From: Acidobacteriota bacterium
GTDB lineage: Bacteria; Acidobacteriota; UBA890; WLXD01
Reading direction: 5' to 3'
Assembly (NCBI GenBank): GCA_012103255.1
Contig: WLXD01000002.1
Span: 434,001-498,000 of the forward strand
Length of the DNA stretch: 64,000 bases
Position 1 is the first letter of the stretch, and each line of letters opens with the position of its first letter. Made by a program: the position numbers and the translations under genes. The notes beneath the pieces were generated by a model. It ran no database searches and was not told where the DNA came from. It saw nothing but the letters and a program-made list of their open reading frames with translations. Positions 18,363-27,913 of the stretch are shown piece by piece.

Positions 18363-21065
18363 CTACTCCGCGCGCATTGCGTCGAGCGGGTCAACCCGCA
18401 CAGCGCGCCGCGCCGGGAAGTAGCAGGCCGCGAGCCCTGCAAGAGAAAGAACAAGCAGAATGCTACCGATCACGACGGGGTCCGTCGGCGACACGTCGAC
18501 AAAGAATGGCGCCAATCCGTTGGCCAGCAGTACGGCAAGACCGAGACCGATCCCCAGGCCGACAGCCATCTGTCGGAAACCTTGGCCGATGATCAAGCGC
18601 CACACATGGCGGGGCGTCGCTCCCAGCGCCATCCGCAGGCCGACCTCCTGTTTCCTCTGCGCCACGGAGAACGAGAGGACGCCATACAGGCCGATCGTGG
18701 CGAGGAACAGAGCTGCGGCTCCAAACACCGCGAAGAGCGCGGCGAATATGTTGAGGAACGCGTTGGACTGCGCCAACGATCCATCCATCGAGTTCGAGTT
18801 AGCAATCGGCAGATCCGGATCCACGCGAGCAATCGCGTCTTTCACAGAGCGCGTTATTTCGAGCGGGTCATCCCCATCGACTTTCGCGATCAGGAGCAAT
18901 CCCGTCGTGGGTCGTTGCTGGATCGGTACGTAGATCGCTTCTGCCGCCAGGCCCACGAACGGCGACTCGAGATAGAGACTCGGGGCCAGACCCACGATCG
19001 TGAAGAACATCGAGTCATTCCGGTCGGACGTTCCGACCTGCGATAGGCCTCGAATCGCGATCCGCCTGCCTATCGGCGACTCGCCTCGGAAGTACAAGTC
19101 CGCCCAGTTCTGGTCGACGATCGCAACGGGCTCACTGTCCGCCGTATCTGCTGACGTGAAATCCCGCCCGGAGACCATCGAGGCACCCAGCGTGCCGAAG
19201 TACTCCTCATCGACGGTAACCACACGGGCACTTGGGTAGTCGCTGTCGACTTGGTAGATGTTGCCTTCGATCTCAAAGCGCCCGTTGGTGAAACCCACGA
19301 CGGGAGGGTCGGTGGCGATCGACGCCTTGGTGACGCCCGGGATCGCTCGGAGCACCGGTCCGAGCTCGTTGTAGAACTGGCGCCGTGACTCAGCGTCCGG
19401 GTATGTGTCCGCAGGGAGTGCGAGACCAGTCAGAAACAACCCGCCCGTCTCGAACGCATATTCCTGAGTGAGCGAGTTGGTCACACTCTTGACCATAAGG
19501 CCCGCCGCGATCAGCAATGCGCACGATGCCGCGACCTCGACCATCACCAACATCCGACTCAGTCGGCCGATCTGCATGCTTGAGCCGCCGCGCGTCGAAT
19601 CCTTCAGAACGTCGTTAGGGTTTGTCCCCGAAGCCTTGAAGGCGGGAATCACGCCCGAAAACATGCACGCTCCGATCGTCAGCAGGACGACGAAACCCAC
19701 CACTGTGGGATCCAGACCAATCGTGAACCAGAATGGCGGCCCCCCCGGGAACGCGGCCAAGGCTGCATTGAACTGATCGGCTCCGAACTTGGCGATCCCG
19801 AGCCCCAACGTGGCGCCGACGGCAGCGATGATTGCCGCTTCCGAGAGCAGCTGGAAGAACACCCGACTCCGACGGGCCCCGAGCGCGGAGCTGATCGCCA
19901 CTTCGCGCGTTCGCTGACTCGCCCGTGCGAGCAGCAGATTGGCGACATTGGCGCAAGCGATGATCAGCACCATCGACACGGCGGCCAACATCGTGTACAG
20001 CATCGCGGGGATCTGAGCCGGAAGAACCTCCGTTATGTAGGGCTGCGACAGCATCGCCATTCCCTCGTTGCTGTCCGGGAACTCCTTGCCCAGTTGAGCC
20101 ATGATCCGGTGAATATCCGCTTGGCCTTGCGGCACCGACACGCCGTCGTCGAGCCGGCCGAGGAACATCAGCGCGGGGCTCTCACCTCGGTTCGCAACGG
20201 GCTCGAACTGGAGTGGCTGCCAGACCTGCTGGTTGAACGGAAACCCGAAGCCCTCGGGCATGACGCCCACGATCTGCGATTCCACACCGTTGATGCGGAT
20301 CGTCCTACCGACGGCCGACGGATCAGCCTCGAGACGCTCGCGCCAGAATTGGTGGCCAATCATCGAGACCTTCGGCGCTCCCACCTCTTCAGCGCTCTTG
20401 TCGAAATACGCGCCGAGGAATGGAGATTCACCGAGAACCGTGAACATGTTCGCCGTGACGTACGCACCCTGGACGAGTTCGGGATCCGAACCGGGCGGGC
20501 TTACGTTGAAGGCAGCGCCCATGTCGATCGCAGCGATGCCCTCGAACGTCGTCTCGCGCTCCAGGATGTCCTCGTAGTCGGCATAGCGGCCGACCAGACG
20601 GCCCGACGGCTCGTCTTCGTGGTAGCGCCACATCACCATCAACTCGTGTGGCTCTTCGAAAGGCAGCCCCTGGATGATCGTGCCATTGACGATGCTGAAC
20701 ATCGTGGCCGTGAGACCGATGCCGAGAGCAATCGCGATCACGGCAATCGCGGCGGTGCCTGGCGTCCGAATCAAACGGCGCACGGCGTAACGGATATCGG
20801 AAGCGAGTGTAGACATCAGACGTGATCCCTCGGGGAGACGAACCAACCGACCCTGGCGGCCGAGGCCGTGGGTCCACCAAGCGCGTGGAAGTGAAAAGAC
20901 AACGTCGCGAAAGAGAATGGTGAGCAGACGAAGGCGACGCGGCCCTTCGGCATACAGCTCGCGCCAGCGTCCGTGCATCGCATCGAGCACGGCCTGGCCG
21001 TATTCGCGCCGGAAGCGCGGTGGATATAGCGCCAGCAAGGCGCGGAAGATTGCGGGTTCAGCCAC
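18363..21065 (-). CDS. ADOP-type duplicated permease
   Basis: Intact 900-residue permease. Prefix ALLALYPPRFRREYGQAVLD (about residues 8-80), first membrane helix IAVIAIALGIGLTATMFSIV, first FtsX block from about residue 355 (TREVAISSALGARRSRVFFQ), second from about 772 (KQEVGLRMALGATPRHVWRL), ending PARRAVRVDPLDAMRAE. The two halves are homologous, the hallmark of ADOP. It lies 3 bp after its PadR (21069-21395), so the pair form an operon. No ATPase motif is present in the protein or nearby. Confidence 0.95.
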   Translation of the reverse strand: MAEPAIFRALLALYPPRFRREYGQAVLDAMHGRWRELYAEGPRRLRLLTILFRDVVFSLPRAWWTHGLGRQGRLVRLPEGSRLMSTLASDIRYAVRRLIRTPGTAAIAVIAIALGIGLTATMFSIVNGTIIQGLPFEEPHELMVMWRYHEDEPSGRLVGRYADYEDILERETTFEGIAAIDMGAAFNVSPPGSDPELVQGAYVTANMFTVLGESPFLGAYFDKSAEEVGAPKVSMIGHQFWRERLEADPSAVGRTIRINGVESQIVGVMPEGFGFPFNQQVWQPLQFEPVANRGESPALMFLGRLDDGVSVPQGQADIHRIMAQLGKEFPDSNEGMAMLSQPYITEVLPAQIPAMLYTMLAAVSMVLIIACANVANLLLARASQRTREVAISSALGARRSRVFFQLLSEAAIIAAVGATLGLGIAKFGADQFNAALAAFPGGPPFWFTIGLDPTVVGFVVLLTIGACMFSGVIPAFKASGTNPNDVLKDSTRGGSSMQIGRLSRMLVMVEVAASCALLIAAGLMVKSVTNSLTQEYAFETGGLFLTGLALPADTYPDAESRRQFYNELGPVLRAIPGVTKASIATDPPVVGFTNGRFEIEGNIYQVDSDYPSARVVTVDEEYFGTLGASMVSGRDFTSADTADSEPVAIVDQNWADLYFRGESPIGRRIAIRGLSQVGTSDRNDSMFFTIVGLAPSLYLESPFVGLAAEAIYVPIQQRPTTGLLLIAKVDGDDPLEITRSVKDAIARVDPDLPIANSNSMDGSLAQSNAFLNIFAALFAVFGAAALFLATIGLYGVLSFSVAQRKQEVGLRMALGATPRHVWRLIIGQGFRQMAVGLGIGLGLAVLLANGLAPFFVDVSPTDPVVIGSILLVLSLAGLAACYFPARRAVRVDPLDAMRAE

Positions 21066-21068
21066 GAC

Positions 21069-21395
21069 TCAGATGACCTGCTTGTCCTTGGCGAAGCTGA
21101 GTACGCGCGAAAGCGTCTCGGTTTCGCGTTCCAGGACCTCGCGGCCGACGTCGGTCAGCCGGTAATAACGCCGCCGGCCCTCACGGGAGTTGTCCTCGGG
21201 CGCACGCGTCTCCTCGATATACCCAACGTCGCACAGGCGCGATAGCGACCAGTAGAGCGACCCCGGGCCCAGCTCGATGGAGCCGTCGGAACGATCCTCG
21301 ACCTCTTTGGCCATGGCATAGCCGTGCTTGTCGCCATCAACCAGCGTGAGCAACAGGAAGAAGAAAGCGGGCGTAATCCGGACGTTCTTTCCCAA
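21069..21395 (-). CDS. PadR-family transcriptional regulator
   Basis: 108 residues from a TTG start (MGKNVRITPAFFFLLLTLVD) with AGGAG about 7 bases upstream. PadR marks: KHGYAMAKEVEDRSDGSIEL, GPGSLYWSLSRLCDVGYIEE and the wing GRRRYYRLTDVGREVLERET. It is followed 3 bp later by its ADOP. The imperfect dyad at 21404-21435 overlaps the ribosome site and is the likely autoregulatory operator. Confidence 0.93.
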   Translation of the reverse strand: MGKNVRITPAFFFLLLTLVDGDKHGYAMAKEVEDRSDGSIELGPGSLYWSLSRLCDVGYIEETRAPEDNSREGRRRYYRLTDVGREVLERETETLSRVLSFAKDKQVI

Positions 21396-21403
21396 AGCGA
21401 ACT

Positions 21404-21435
21404 CCTACAAGAACCAATACATCGGTTTCTGTAGG
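21404..21435. promoter_or_regulatory. Imperfect 12-bp dyad upstream of PadR (operator candidate)
   Basis: CCTACAAGAACC (21404-21415) and GGTTTCTGTAGG (21424-21435) match as an inverted repeat at 10 of 12 positions with an 8-bp spacer. It overlaps the ribosome site of the PadR that starts at 21395. Confidence 0.45.
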
Positions 21436-21474
21436 TATTACGCCAGAGAATCCAGTTGGTTTCACGTCGCTGGA

Positions 21475-21513
21475 CAAAAAAAGACGCCCCCGACACGGGC
21501 CCCGTGTCGGGGG
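21475..21513 (-). terminator. Intrinsic terminator (minus strand)
   Basis: On the minus strand a GC-rich stem (CCCGACACGGG pairing with CCCGTGTCGGG) is followed by GTC and a run of seven T. It lies between the PadR/ADOP operon ending at 18363 and the ADOP ending at 21538, and ends transcription of the latter. Confidence 0.8.
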
Positions 21514-21537
21514 GCTAGGGCCGTTGTTCGAGTCAGC

Positions 21538-24252
21538 TCAATCCGAACGCAGCGCCACCTGCGGATCCAATCGAGCAGCCTTGCGCGCAGGCGCCCAGCA
21601 CGCCATCACTGCGACACCGGCCAGGGTCAGCAGCACACCGGCATATGTCCAAGGGTCTAGCGGACTCACCTCGTGCAAGAGCCCTGATAGTGCTCTCCCG
21701 ACCGCGAAGGAGAGTACCGTCCCTAGCACCAGGCCGCCGAGCACCGGCAGCATTCCCTGACGGACCACCATCTGGACTACCTGGCGCGGTTGAGCCCCAA
21801 GAGCCTTGCGAATGCCAATCTCACGCGTCCTCTGAGCGATGGAATACGCCAGCACCCCGTAGATCCCGGACGCCCCCAGAAACAGAGCGACAGCGGCGAA
21901 GACGGTCAATAGCTGCGTGGTAAATCGATCGTCGGCCACGGTATCCGCAACCGTCTGCTGCATCGGCTCCGCGGCAATTAGCGGCAAGGTCGAGTCCAAT
22001 TCCCCGACGAGTGTGCGCAGGGAGGGCACCAACGCTGCCGGGTCGCCCTCGGTCTTCAGCACCACGGCTGTGAATCGCGGCACGAAGTCGGCCGTAGCGG
22101 GCGCCTGAACGAGCGGTGAGTAGTACGTCGGCGATGGGGCCTGGCCCAGCGACCCGGCCCGGATGTTCTCCACAACACCCACGATGGTCATCCACGGAAG
22201 TGGATCCTCCGCGCTGGATCGCACACGAATCCTCTCTCCCACGGGGTCCTCGCCGGCGAAGAACCGAGCGACCAACTCCTCATTGACGAGGGTCACGTGC
22301 ATCGCTTCTGCAGTGTCCGCCGCGGTGAATGCCCGTCCCGCACGCACACGAGTACCGATCAGATCGAGGAAACCAGGCGCGATCGGCGCAAAGTTCCCGT
22401 TGTACGCGAGTTCGTTGTCGACTCGGTATTCCTTGCCCTCGATCTCGAAGTCCCAGCTTCCGGCCGTGTAGTACATCGGCACCGCAGCGGAAAGAGCCGC
22501 GCCCTCCACACCCGGTAGTTGTGCGGCGCGACGCTCGAGCTCGCGGGTGAATGCCGTGACGTCGCCGGCCTCTGGATAATTGGAAGCGGGCAGCGACACA
22601 CCAGCGACGAGCAAGCCCTCCGGGTCAAATCCCGGATCGATCCGAGTTATCTCGCCGAACGAGCGGATCATGAGGCCCGCGCCTAGCACCAGTGCGAAGC
22701 TCAGGGCGACCTCGACGGTCACGAGTGCTCGTCGTGCGAGGAGCCGGCTCGAACTCGCACTGGCTCGCCGGTCTCCTTCGAGGAGGTGTTGACGAGGCGC
22801 CGCCGAGGACGCCTGCCATGCGGGCACCAGCGAGAACAACACGGCCGTCAACATGGTCGTTACGGCGGCGAAGCCGAGCACGGTCAGGTCGATACCGACT
22901 TCGTCCACTCGCGGAATCGCCCCCGCCTGTGTGGAGGTCAGCAGGCGAACGCCGCTCCAGGCCAGGCTGATTCCTAGCGCGCACCCCAATCCCGACAGCA
23001 ACAGACTCTCGCCAAGCACCAGTTGGGCCAGGCGAATTCGACCTGCGCCCACGGCACGCCGAATGGCCATTTCGCGACCTCGGCCCTCCCCACGAGCCAG
23101 CATGATCGATGCAACGTTCGCGCAGACGATCAAGAGCACGAACCCCGATGCTCCCAGAAGCACCAGAAGCGCAGGGCGCGCGTTGCGAACCGTGTCCTCT
23201 TGGAGTGGCCGCAGGTACAAGTAGTGCCCGACGTGAATCTCGGGAAACTCCTCCGCCCACGCAGCCATCAGCGACTCGATCTCGGCGGTCGCCGACGCCA
23301 TGGTGGCACCGTCTGCCAATCGGCCGACGCTGTTGACAAAGTGCGACTGTCTATTGCCGGGGTTTTCGGGATCCACGCGCAGCGGAATCCATAGCTGTAC
23401 CCGCGAATCCGGGAACGCGAACGTATCCGGCAATACCCCCACAACGGTGTGGTTTCGACCGTCGATTGTGATCTCACGACCCAGGATCTGCGGATCGCCC
23501 GCATATCGAGCGTGCCAGTAGCCCCGGCGGAGCAGAACGACGCCATCCGCATCCGGCAATCCTTCCGATTCCGCAAACAACCTCCCCATGAGTGGGGTCT
23601 CGCCGAGCAACTCGAAGAGATTCGGTGTGACGGCTCCAGCGATCACTCTCTCGGCGACCTCGCCGTCGCCGGTGACGCTCGCTCCTCGAGTCGAGTAGAG
23701 AGCCACGTCGCCCATTTCGCGCGACTGCGCCCGATAGTCGATGTATTCAGGGAGCGACAAGGGGAATCGCGCGAAGTCGAAACCGCTCTCCGGCTCGAAA
23801 ACACCGAGAACTCGTACGAGGCCTTCAGGCTCCTCGAACGGGAGCGGCCTCAGCACCACTCCGTAGACGACGGTGAAGATCGCCGTGTTCGCGCCAATGC
23901 CGACTCCAAGAGTACCGACGACGAGCGCCGTAAAGAGCGGCCTTTTGAAAGCTGCGCCGAGCGCGCTTCTGAAATCGTAGAGGAACGTCCGCATGCGGCC
24001 GTCTCCGGAACGGGGGGAAGGTGATGGACCATCGGATCGAAGGAAAGACGAGCGCCGCCTCTCGGCCAACGCAGTGCGGATGAGATCGAGACTGGATCGA
24101 ACCGTGAAGGTGATCGAGCACAACAGCCCGCCCGCGCGGGCCTCCGCGTAGTGCTGCGCGTACACGGCGCTCATGTCTGCCTCGAAATGAGCATGGAAAC
24201 GCCGCGGCAACAACCGCATCCCTAGACGAATCGGCGCCGGAATCGACTTCAT
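21538..24252 (-). CDS. ADOP-type duplicated permease
   Basis: Intact 904-residue permease. Prefix RLGMRLLPRRFHAHFEADMS, first membrane helix LVVGTLGVGIGANTAIFTVV, first FtsX block from about residue 354 (GREMAIRRAVGAGRIRLAQL), second from about 774 (TREIGIRKALGAQPRQVVQM), ending PARKAARLDPQVALRSD. The start overlaps the stop of its PadR by 4 bp, so translation is coupled. A strong terminator follows at 21475-21513. Substrate unknown; no ATPase nearby. Confidence 0.95.
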   Translation of the reverse strand: MKSIPAPIRLGMRLLPRRFHAHFEADMSAVYAQHYAEARAGGLLCSITFTVRSSLDLIRTALAERRRSSFLRSDGPSPSPRSGDGRMRTFLYDFRSALGAAFKRPLFTALVVGTLGVGIGANTAIFTVVYGVVLRPLPFEEPEGLVRVLGVFEPESGFDFARFPLSLPEYIDYRAQSREMGDVALYSTRGASVTGDGEVAERVIAGAVTPNLFELLGETPLMGRLFAESEGLPDADGVVLLRRGYWHARYAGDPQILGREITIDGRNHTVVGVLPDTFAFPDSRVQLWIPLRVDPENPGNRQSHFVNSVGRLADGATMASATAEIESLMAAWAEEFPEIHVGHYLYLRPLQEDTVRNARPALLVLLGASGFVLLIVCANVASIMLARGEGRGREMAIRRAVGAGRIRLAQLVLGESLLLSGLGCALGISLAWSGVRLLTSTQAGAIPRVDEVGIDLTVLGFAAVTTMLTAVLFSLVPAWQASSAAPRQHLLEGDRRASASSSRLLARRALVTVEVALSFALVLGAGLMIRSFGEITRIDPGFDPEGLLVAGVSLPASNYPEAGDVTAFTRELERRAAQLPGVEGAALSAAVPMYYTAGSWDFEIEGKEYRVDNELAYNGNFAPIAPGFLDLIGTRVRAGRAFTAADTAEAMHVTLVNEELVARFFAGEDPVGERIRVRSSAEDPLPWMTIVGVVENIRAGSLGQAPSPTYYSPLVQAPATADFVPRFTAVVLKTEGDPAALVPSLRTLVGELDSTLPLIAAEPMQQTVADTVADDRFTTQLLTVFAAVALFLGASGIYGVLAYSIAQRTREIGIRKALGAQPRQVVQMVVRQGMLPVLGGLVLGTVLSFAVGRALSGLLHEVSPLDPWTYAGVLLTLAGVAVMACWAPARKAARLDPQVALRSD

Positions 24253-24605
24253 GAATGACCACCCGGCAAGATGGCCCGATCCCTCGCCATCGCGACAACT
24301 GCTTCCAGTCGCTCGGCCTCCGCTCGGGCGACGGCACGCCCGAACGCAGTCAGGGCATACGCACGACGAGTCTGGTTCTGGGGACCGGGTTCCGTGACCT
24401 CTGCCTCCTCCAGAATCCCATCTGAGTGCAGACGGTTGAGCGTCCGATACAGCGATCCAATCTCAAGGCGCACGCCACCAGGCTCGTTGTTCGGGGTCGC
24501 CTTGCTTATGCCGTACGCATGCATGGGACCACTCGTGAGCACCATCAAGATCTGGAAGTCGGCCGGCCGGAGCGGCAATCGGGCTTGAATCGAGTCGGTC
24601 ATCAC
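24249..24605 (-). CDS. PadR-family transcriptional regulator
   Basis: 118 residues (MMTDSIQARLPLRPADFQIL). PadR marks: MHAYGISKATPNNEPGGVRL, IGSLYRTLNRLHSDGILEEA and the wing QTRRAYALTAFGRAVARAEA. The tyrosine/histidine motif is HAYG rather than HGYA. It is divergent from another PadR at 24826, with 220 bp between them that carry one perfect palindrome near each gene. It overlaps its own ADOP by 4 bp. Confidence 0.93.
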   Translation of the reverse strand: MMTDSIQARLPLRPADFQILMVLTSGPMHAYGISKATPNNEPGGVRLEIGSLYRTLNRLHSDGILEEAEVTEPGPQNQTRRAYALTAFGRAVARAEAERLEAVVAMARDRAILPGGHS

Positions 24606-24658
24606 GTGGTTCGTACTGTGAGAGGAGTTAACGTCGTTTCATCGGCGTATCTGCAGAT

Positions 24659-24678
24659 TACAGATACCGGTATCTGTA
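24659..24678. promoter_or_regulatory. 20-bp perfect palindrome (operator of the minus-strand PadR)
   Basis: TACAGATACC and GGTATCTGTA form an uninterrupted 20-bp palindrome 54 bp upstream of the PadR that starts at 24605. A second partial copy of the arm (GTATCTGCAG) lies just toward the gene at 24648. The sequence resembles no other PadR dyad in the window. Confidence 0.65.
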
Positions 24679-24774
24679 GTCAACAGACACAGAGTCACCC
24701 ATAGGGCGCACCGACGCCCGCGGCGGTTTGGCAGAAGAAATTGAAACCTCGCCGGGCGACTTGACGTCTATGTA

Positions 24775-24802
24775 TGCGTTACGCATATATATGCGTAACG
24801 CA
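24775..24802. promoter_or_regulatory. 28-bp perfect palindrome (operator of the plus-strand PadR)
   Basis: Half-site TGCGTTACGCATAT followed exactly by its reverse complement gives a 28-bp uninterrupted palindrome, ending 23 bp before the TTG of the PadR at 24826. It covers a TATATAT core that could be the -10 element, so repressor binding would block transcription. Long perfect symmetry suggests a dimer of dimers or two overlapping sites. Confidence 0.7.
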
Positions 24803-24825
24803 CATATCGAACCGCGAGCGCTAGA

Positions 24826-25185
24826 TTGAGCAAAGAGCAACCAGCCGCCACACCCCTCCGACCGATCGAGTTCTACGTCCTGCTCGGACTTGTCCAGGGC
24901 GAGCTGCACGGCTACGCCATCATCCAGCGCACCGCGGAGCAGTCGAACGGCCGAGTTCGCCTCGACCCGGGCACGCTCTATCGCGCCATCGCACGCCTGA
25001 GACAGGCAGGCCTGCTCGAGGAAGCCGAGCGCAAGCCTGCTGAGGACGCCGCGGGGCGGCCGCGCCGCTACTACGCGCTCACGCGCGAGGGCCGCAATGT
25101 GGCCGAGATCGAGGCGCGACGGCTGGCTGATCTCACGCGCGACGCCGTGGCAGCCGGACTGCTCGACAAGGCGGAGTTGGGCTGA
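24826..25185 (+). CDS. PadR-family transcriptional regulator
   Basis: 119 residues from a TTG start (MSKEQPAATPLRPIEFYVLL). PadR marks: LHGYAIIQRTAEQSNGRVRL, PGTLYRAIARLRQAGLLEEA and the wing RPRRYYALTREGRNVAEIEA. The stop and the next ATG share a base (TGATG), so the ADOP is translationally coupled. The 28-bp palindrome at 24775-24802 is the likely operator. No clear Shine-Dalgarno is visible before the TTG. Confidence 0.93.
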   Translation: MSKEQPAATPLRPIEFYVLLGLVQGELHGYAIIQRTAEQSNGRVRLDPGTLYRAIARLRQAGLLEEAERKPAEDAAGRPRRYYALTREGRNVAEIEARRLADLTRDAVAAGLLDKAELG

Positions 25186-27902
25186 TGATGCGCGCGCTGA
25201 TCTTCGGAGCTTTGCGCCGGGCGCATGCGGCAACACTGTGGCTGTATCCACGCGACTTCCGTCGAGCCTACGCCCAGGACATGGACGAGACGTTCTTCGA
25301 CCTGTGTGCGACCGAGACGCAGCTGCGCTCGACACATGGATTGGCGGCGTCGGGGTCGTGGTACCTGATCCGCGCGGTTGGCAACGGCCTTGGAGCTCGC
25401 TTCAGAGGCACCGGACGCTCTTCCTTCTCGATCTCCCCGCGCTTCGATCCCCCTTCGCGACCTGGAGAGACTCTGGTGACGAACCTGCTCCAAGACCTAC
25501 GTTTCGCCTTCCGGACGGTGACCAAGAATCCCGGATTCAGTCTGATTGTGGTTGGCCTTCTCGCGGTCGGAGTAGGTGCCAACACGGCCATCTACAGCAT
25601 CTTCAACAGTATCTATCTGAACCCGGTGCCCTACGCCGAGCCGCATCGCCTTGTCCAGATCGACGAAACGGCACCCGAGCTCAATCTGGTTTCGGTCGGC
25701 ATTTCACCCGCGGACTTCCTCGCCTGGCAGGACGGGCAGCAGTCGCTGGAGTCGATCGCGGTGTACGACGGTTCGGCGATGAACCTGCTGGCCGGAGACG
25801 AGGCCACACGGGTCTCGACCATGGCAGTTACCTGGCAGATGGCAGCGGTGTTGGGCACGCCACCCTTGATAGGCCGGGACTTCACCGCCGACGATGACAC
25901 CGATGAAGCTCAGCCGGTGACGTTGCTGACCCACTCCATGTGGCAGGAACGCTTCGGTGGCGACCGCGACGTGATTGGTTCGACACTTCGGCTGGATGAA
26001 CTCGAGTTCACCGTGATCGGCGTTCTGCCGCCGGACGCAGTGATGCCGTATGTCGAGACCGACCTGTGGGTACCCCTCCATCAGACCGATCGATGCTGCG
26101 ATGACCCGAACCGCAATGCTTCGTCGTTCTGGCTCTCGGGGATCGGACGGATCGCTGATGGGGTCACCCTCGATCAGGTTCGCGAGGATCTAAAGCGGGT
26201 GCACGCACCGCTTGTTGAGACACTCGGTGATTCCCGCGAGACGATCACGCCCGTTGCGTTCCCGTACCTTGAGGCGACGTTTGGCGATACGCGTCCGGTC
26301 GCCATGCTGCTCTTTGCCGCGGTCGGCATCCTTCTGCTCGTCGCTTGCGCCAACGTGGGCGGCTTGCTGCTTGCTCGGGCCACGGACCGCCAGCGCGAGG
26401 TGGGCCTCCGCATCGCGATCGGGGCCGGACGCGGTCGCATCATCCGTCAGCTACTTACTGAGAGCGCCCTGCTTGCGGGAATCGGGGGCACGGTAGGCAT
26501 GTTGCTTGGCTACCTTGGCTTTCGCGGACTGCTCCGCATCCTTCCCGAAAGCGACTTCGGCTGGGTGTCCGCTAGCGTGGACTGGCGCTTCGCGGTCTTC
26601 AGCGTCGCAGTGTCGGCCCTCGCCGCGCTGCTGTTCGGGCTCGCGCCAGCGTTCAGCGCGTCCCGTGTTTCTCCACAGCAAGCCTTGCGTGATGGTGGGC
26701 AGCGAACCAGCGCGGGGCCAGGCAAGCGGCGCACGCTCAAGAGCCTCGTAGTCGCGGAGATCGCTCTGGCCGCGGTGCTGCTGGTCGGCTCTGGGCTGCT
26801 GTTGCGAGCTCTGCAGCACCTCAATGATGTCGAGCCTGGTTTCGCCACTGACCGCTACACCGTGGGTCTGGCACTACCAGCGCTCGGGTACGAGGATCGC
26901 GACGCGCGTACCGATTTCTACGATGCAGTCAAGACTCGAATCGAGAGTCTGCCCGGCGTGGAGAGTGTAGGTCTGACGACGCGGCTACCGATGGAAGGAC
27001 ACAACGGCAACTTCTTCGACGTGGACGGTGGCGAACCGCCTGAGGACAACGCCAACCCCGTCATCCTCACGCGCACGGCCACCCCTGACTACTTCGAGGC
27101 CATCGGTATCCAGTTTCTGGCCGGGAGTGCTTTCGACGCCAATGACGGCCGCGACGGCGTGGCGCAGACCATCGTCGTGAACGAGGCCTTCGCTCAACAC
27201 TTCTGGAACCGCACGGATGTGGTCGGCGAACGGGTGCGGCCCAGCGGCACCGAGGATTGGCTCACTATCGTGGGCGTGAATCGAGACACCAAGCACTACG
27301 GACTCGATGAGCCGATGCGCCCGGGTGTATTTCTCCCCTACCGCGACCACTTGCAGGCGCTGCCAAGCATCGCGATTGCGGTCGCGGGCCCAGGCGCCAC
27401 CGTCGAGATCACGCCGGCGATTCGCGAGATCGTCCGCGAACTCGATTCCGGCGTGCCGTTGGTGCGCCCTCGAATCATCGCCGACCTTGTGCAGTCCTCG
27501 TTCTACGAACGCAGAGTATTCACGGCGTTGCTCGGGATCTTCGCCACGGTCGCCGTCCTGCTCGCAGTCACCGGGCTCTACAGCACGTTGTCCTACACGG
27601 TGGGACAGCGACGTCACGAGATCGGCGTCCGCATGGCGCTGGGCGCCCGGAGCGCAGAAGTGCAGCGAGCGATCCTGCGTGACGGTGCGGCCGTGGCCGG
27701 ACTCGGCCTGGTTATCGGCCTCGTTCTCTCCGCGTTCGCGACCCAGGCGATGTCGAGCGTGCTGTTCGGGATTCAGCCGCTCGACGCCGTCACCTATGCA
27801 AGTGTCGTGGCTGTTCTGGCCACCGCAGCAGTGCTCGCGAACTGGCTACCGGCTCGGCGCGCCTCCCGCACAGATCCGACTAGCGCGCTGCGAGCCGAGT
27901 AG
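25185..27902 (+). CDS. ADOP-type duplicated permease
   Basis: Intact 905-residue permease. Prefix AATLWLYPRDFRRAYAQDMD, core start VTNLLQDLRFAFRTVTKNPG, first membrane helix near residues 125-150, first FtsX block from about 368 (QREVGLRIAIGAGRGRIIRQ), second from about 775 (RHEIGVRMALGARSAEVQRA), ending PARRASRTDPTSALRAE. Its PadR immediately precedes it with a 1-base overlap. Convergent with the NHL/Fn3 gene 11 bp downstream. Confidence 0.95.
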   Translation: MMRALIFGALRRAHAATLWLYPRDFRRAYAQDMDETFFDLCATETQLRSTHGLAASGSWYLIRAVGNGLGARFRGTGRSSFSISPRFDPPSRPGETLVTNLLQDLRFAFRTVTKNPGFSLIVVGLLAVGVGANTAIYSIFNSIYLNPVPYAEPHRLVQIDETAPELNLVSVGISPADFLAWQDGQQSLESIAVYDGSAMNLLAGDEATRVSTMAVTWQMAAVLGTPPLIGRDFTADDDTDEAQPVTLLTHSMWQERFGGDRDVIGSTLRLDELEFTVIGVLPPDAVMPYVETDLWVPLHQTDRCCDDPNRNASSFWLSGIGRIADGVTLDQVREDLKRVHAPLVETLGDSRETITPVAFPYLEATFGDTRPVAMLLFAAVGILLLVACANVGGLLLARATDRQREVGLRIAIGAGRGRIIRQLLTESALLAGIGGTVGMLLGYLGFRGLLRILPESDFGWVSASVDWRFAVFSVAVSALAALLFGLAPAFSASRVSPQQALRDGGQRTSAGPGKRRTLKSLVVAEIALAAVLLVGSGLLLRALQHLNDVEPGFATDRYTVGLALPALGYEDRDARTDFYDAVKTRIESLPGVESVGLTTRLPMEGHNGNFFDVDGGEPPEDNANPVILTRTATPDYFEAIGIQFLAGSAFDANDGRDGVAQTIVVNEAFAQHFWNRTDVVGERVRPSGTEDWLTIVGVNRDTKHYGLDEPMRPGVFLPYRDHLQALPSIAIAVAGPGATVEITPAIREIVRELDSGVPLVRPRIIADLVQSSFYERRVFTALLGIFATVAVLLAVTGLYSTLSYTVGQRRHEIGVRMALGARSAEVQRAILRDGAAVAGLGLVIGLVLSAFATQAMSSVLFGIQPLDAVTYASVVAVLATAAVLANWLPARRASRTDPTSALRAE

Positions 27903-27913
27903 CGAGGCCCCGA

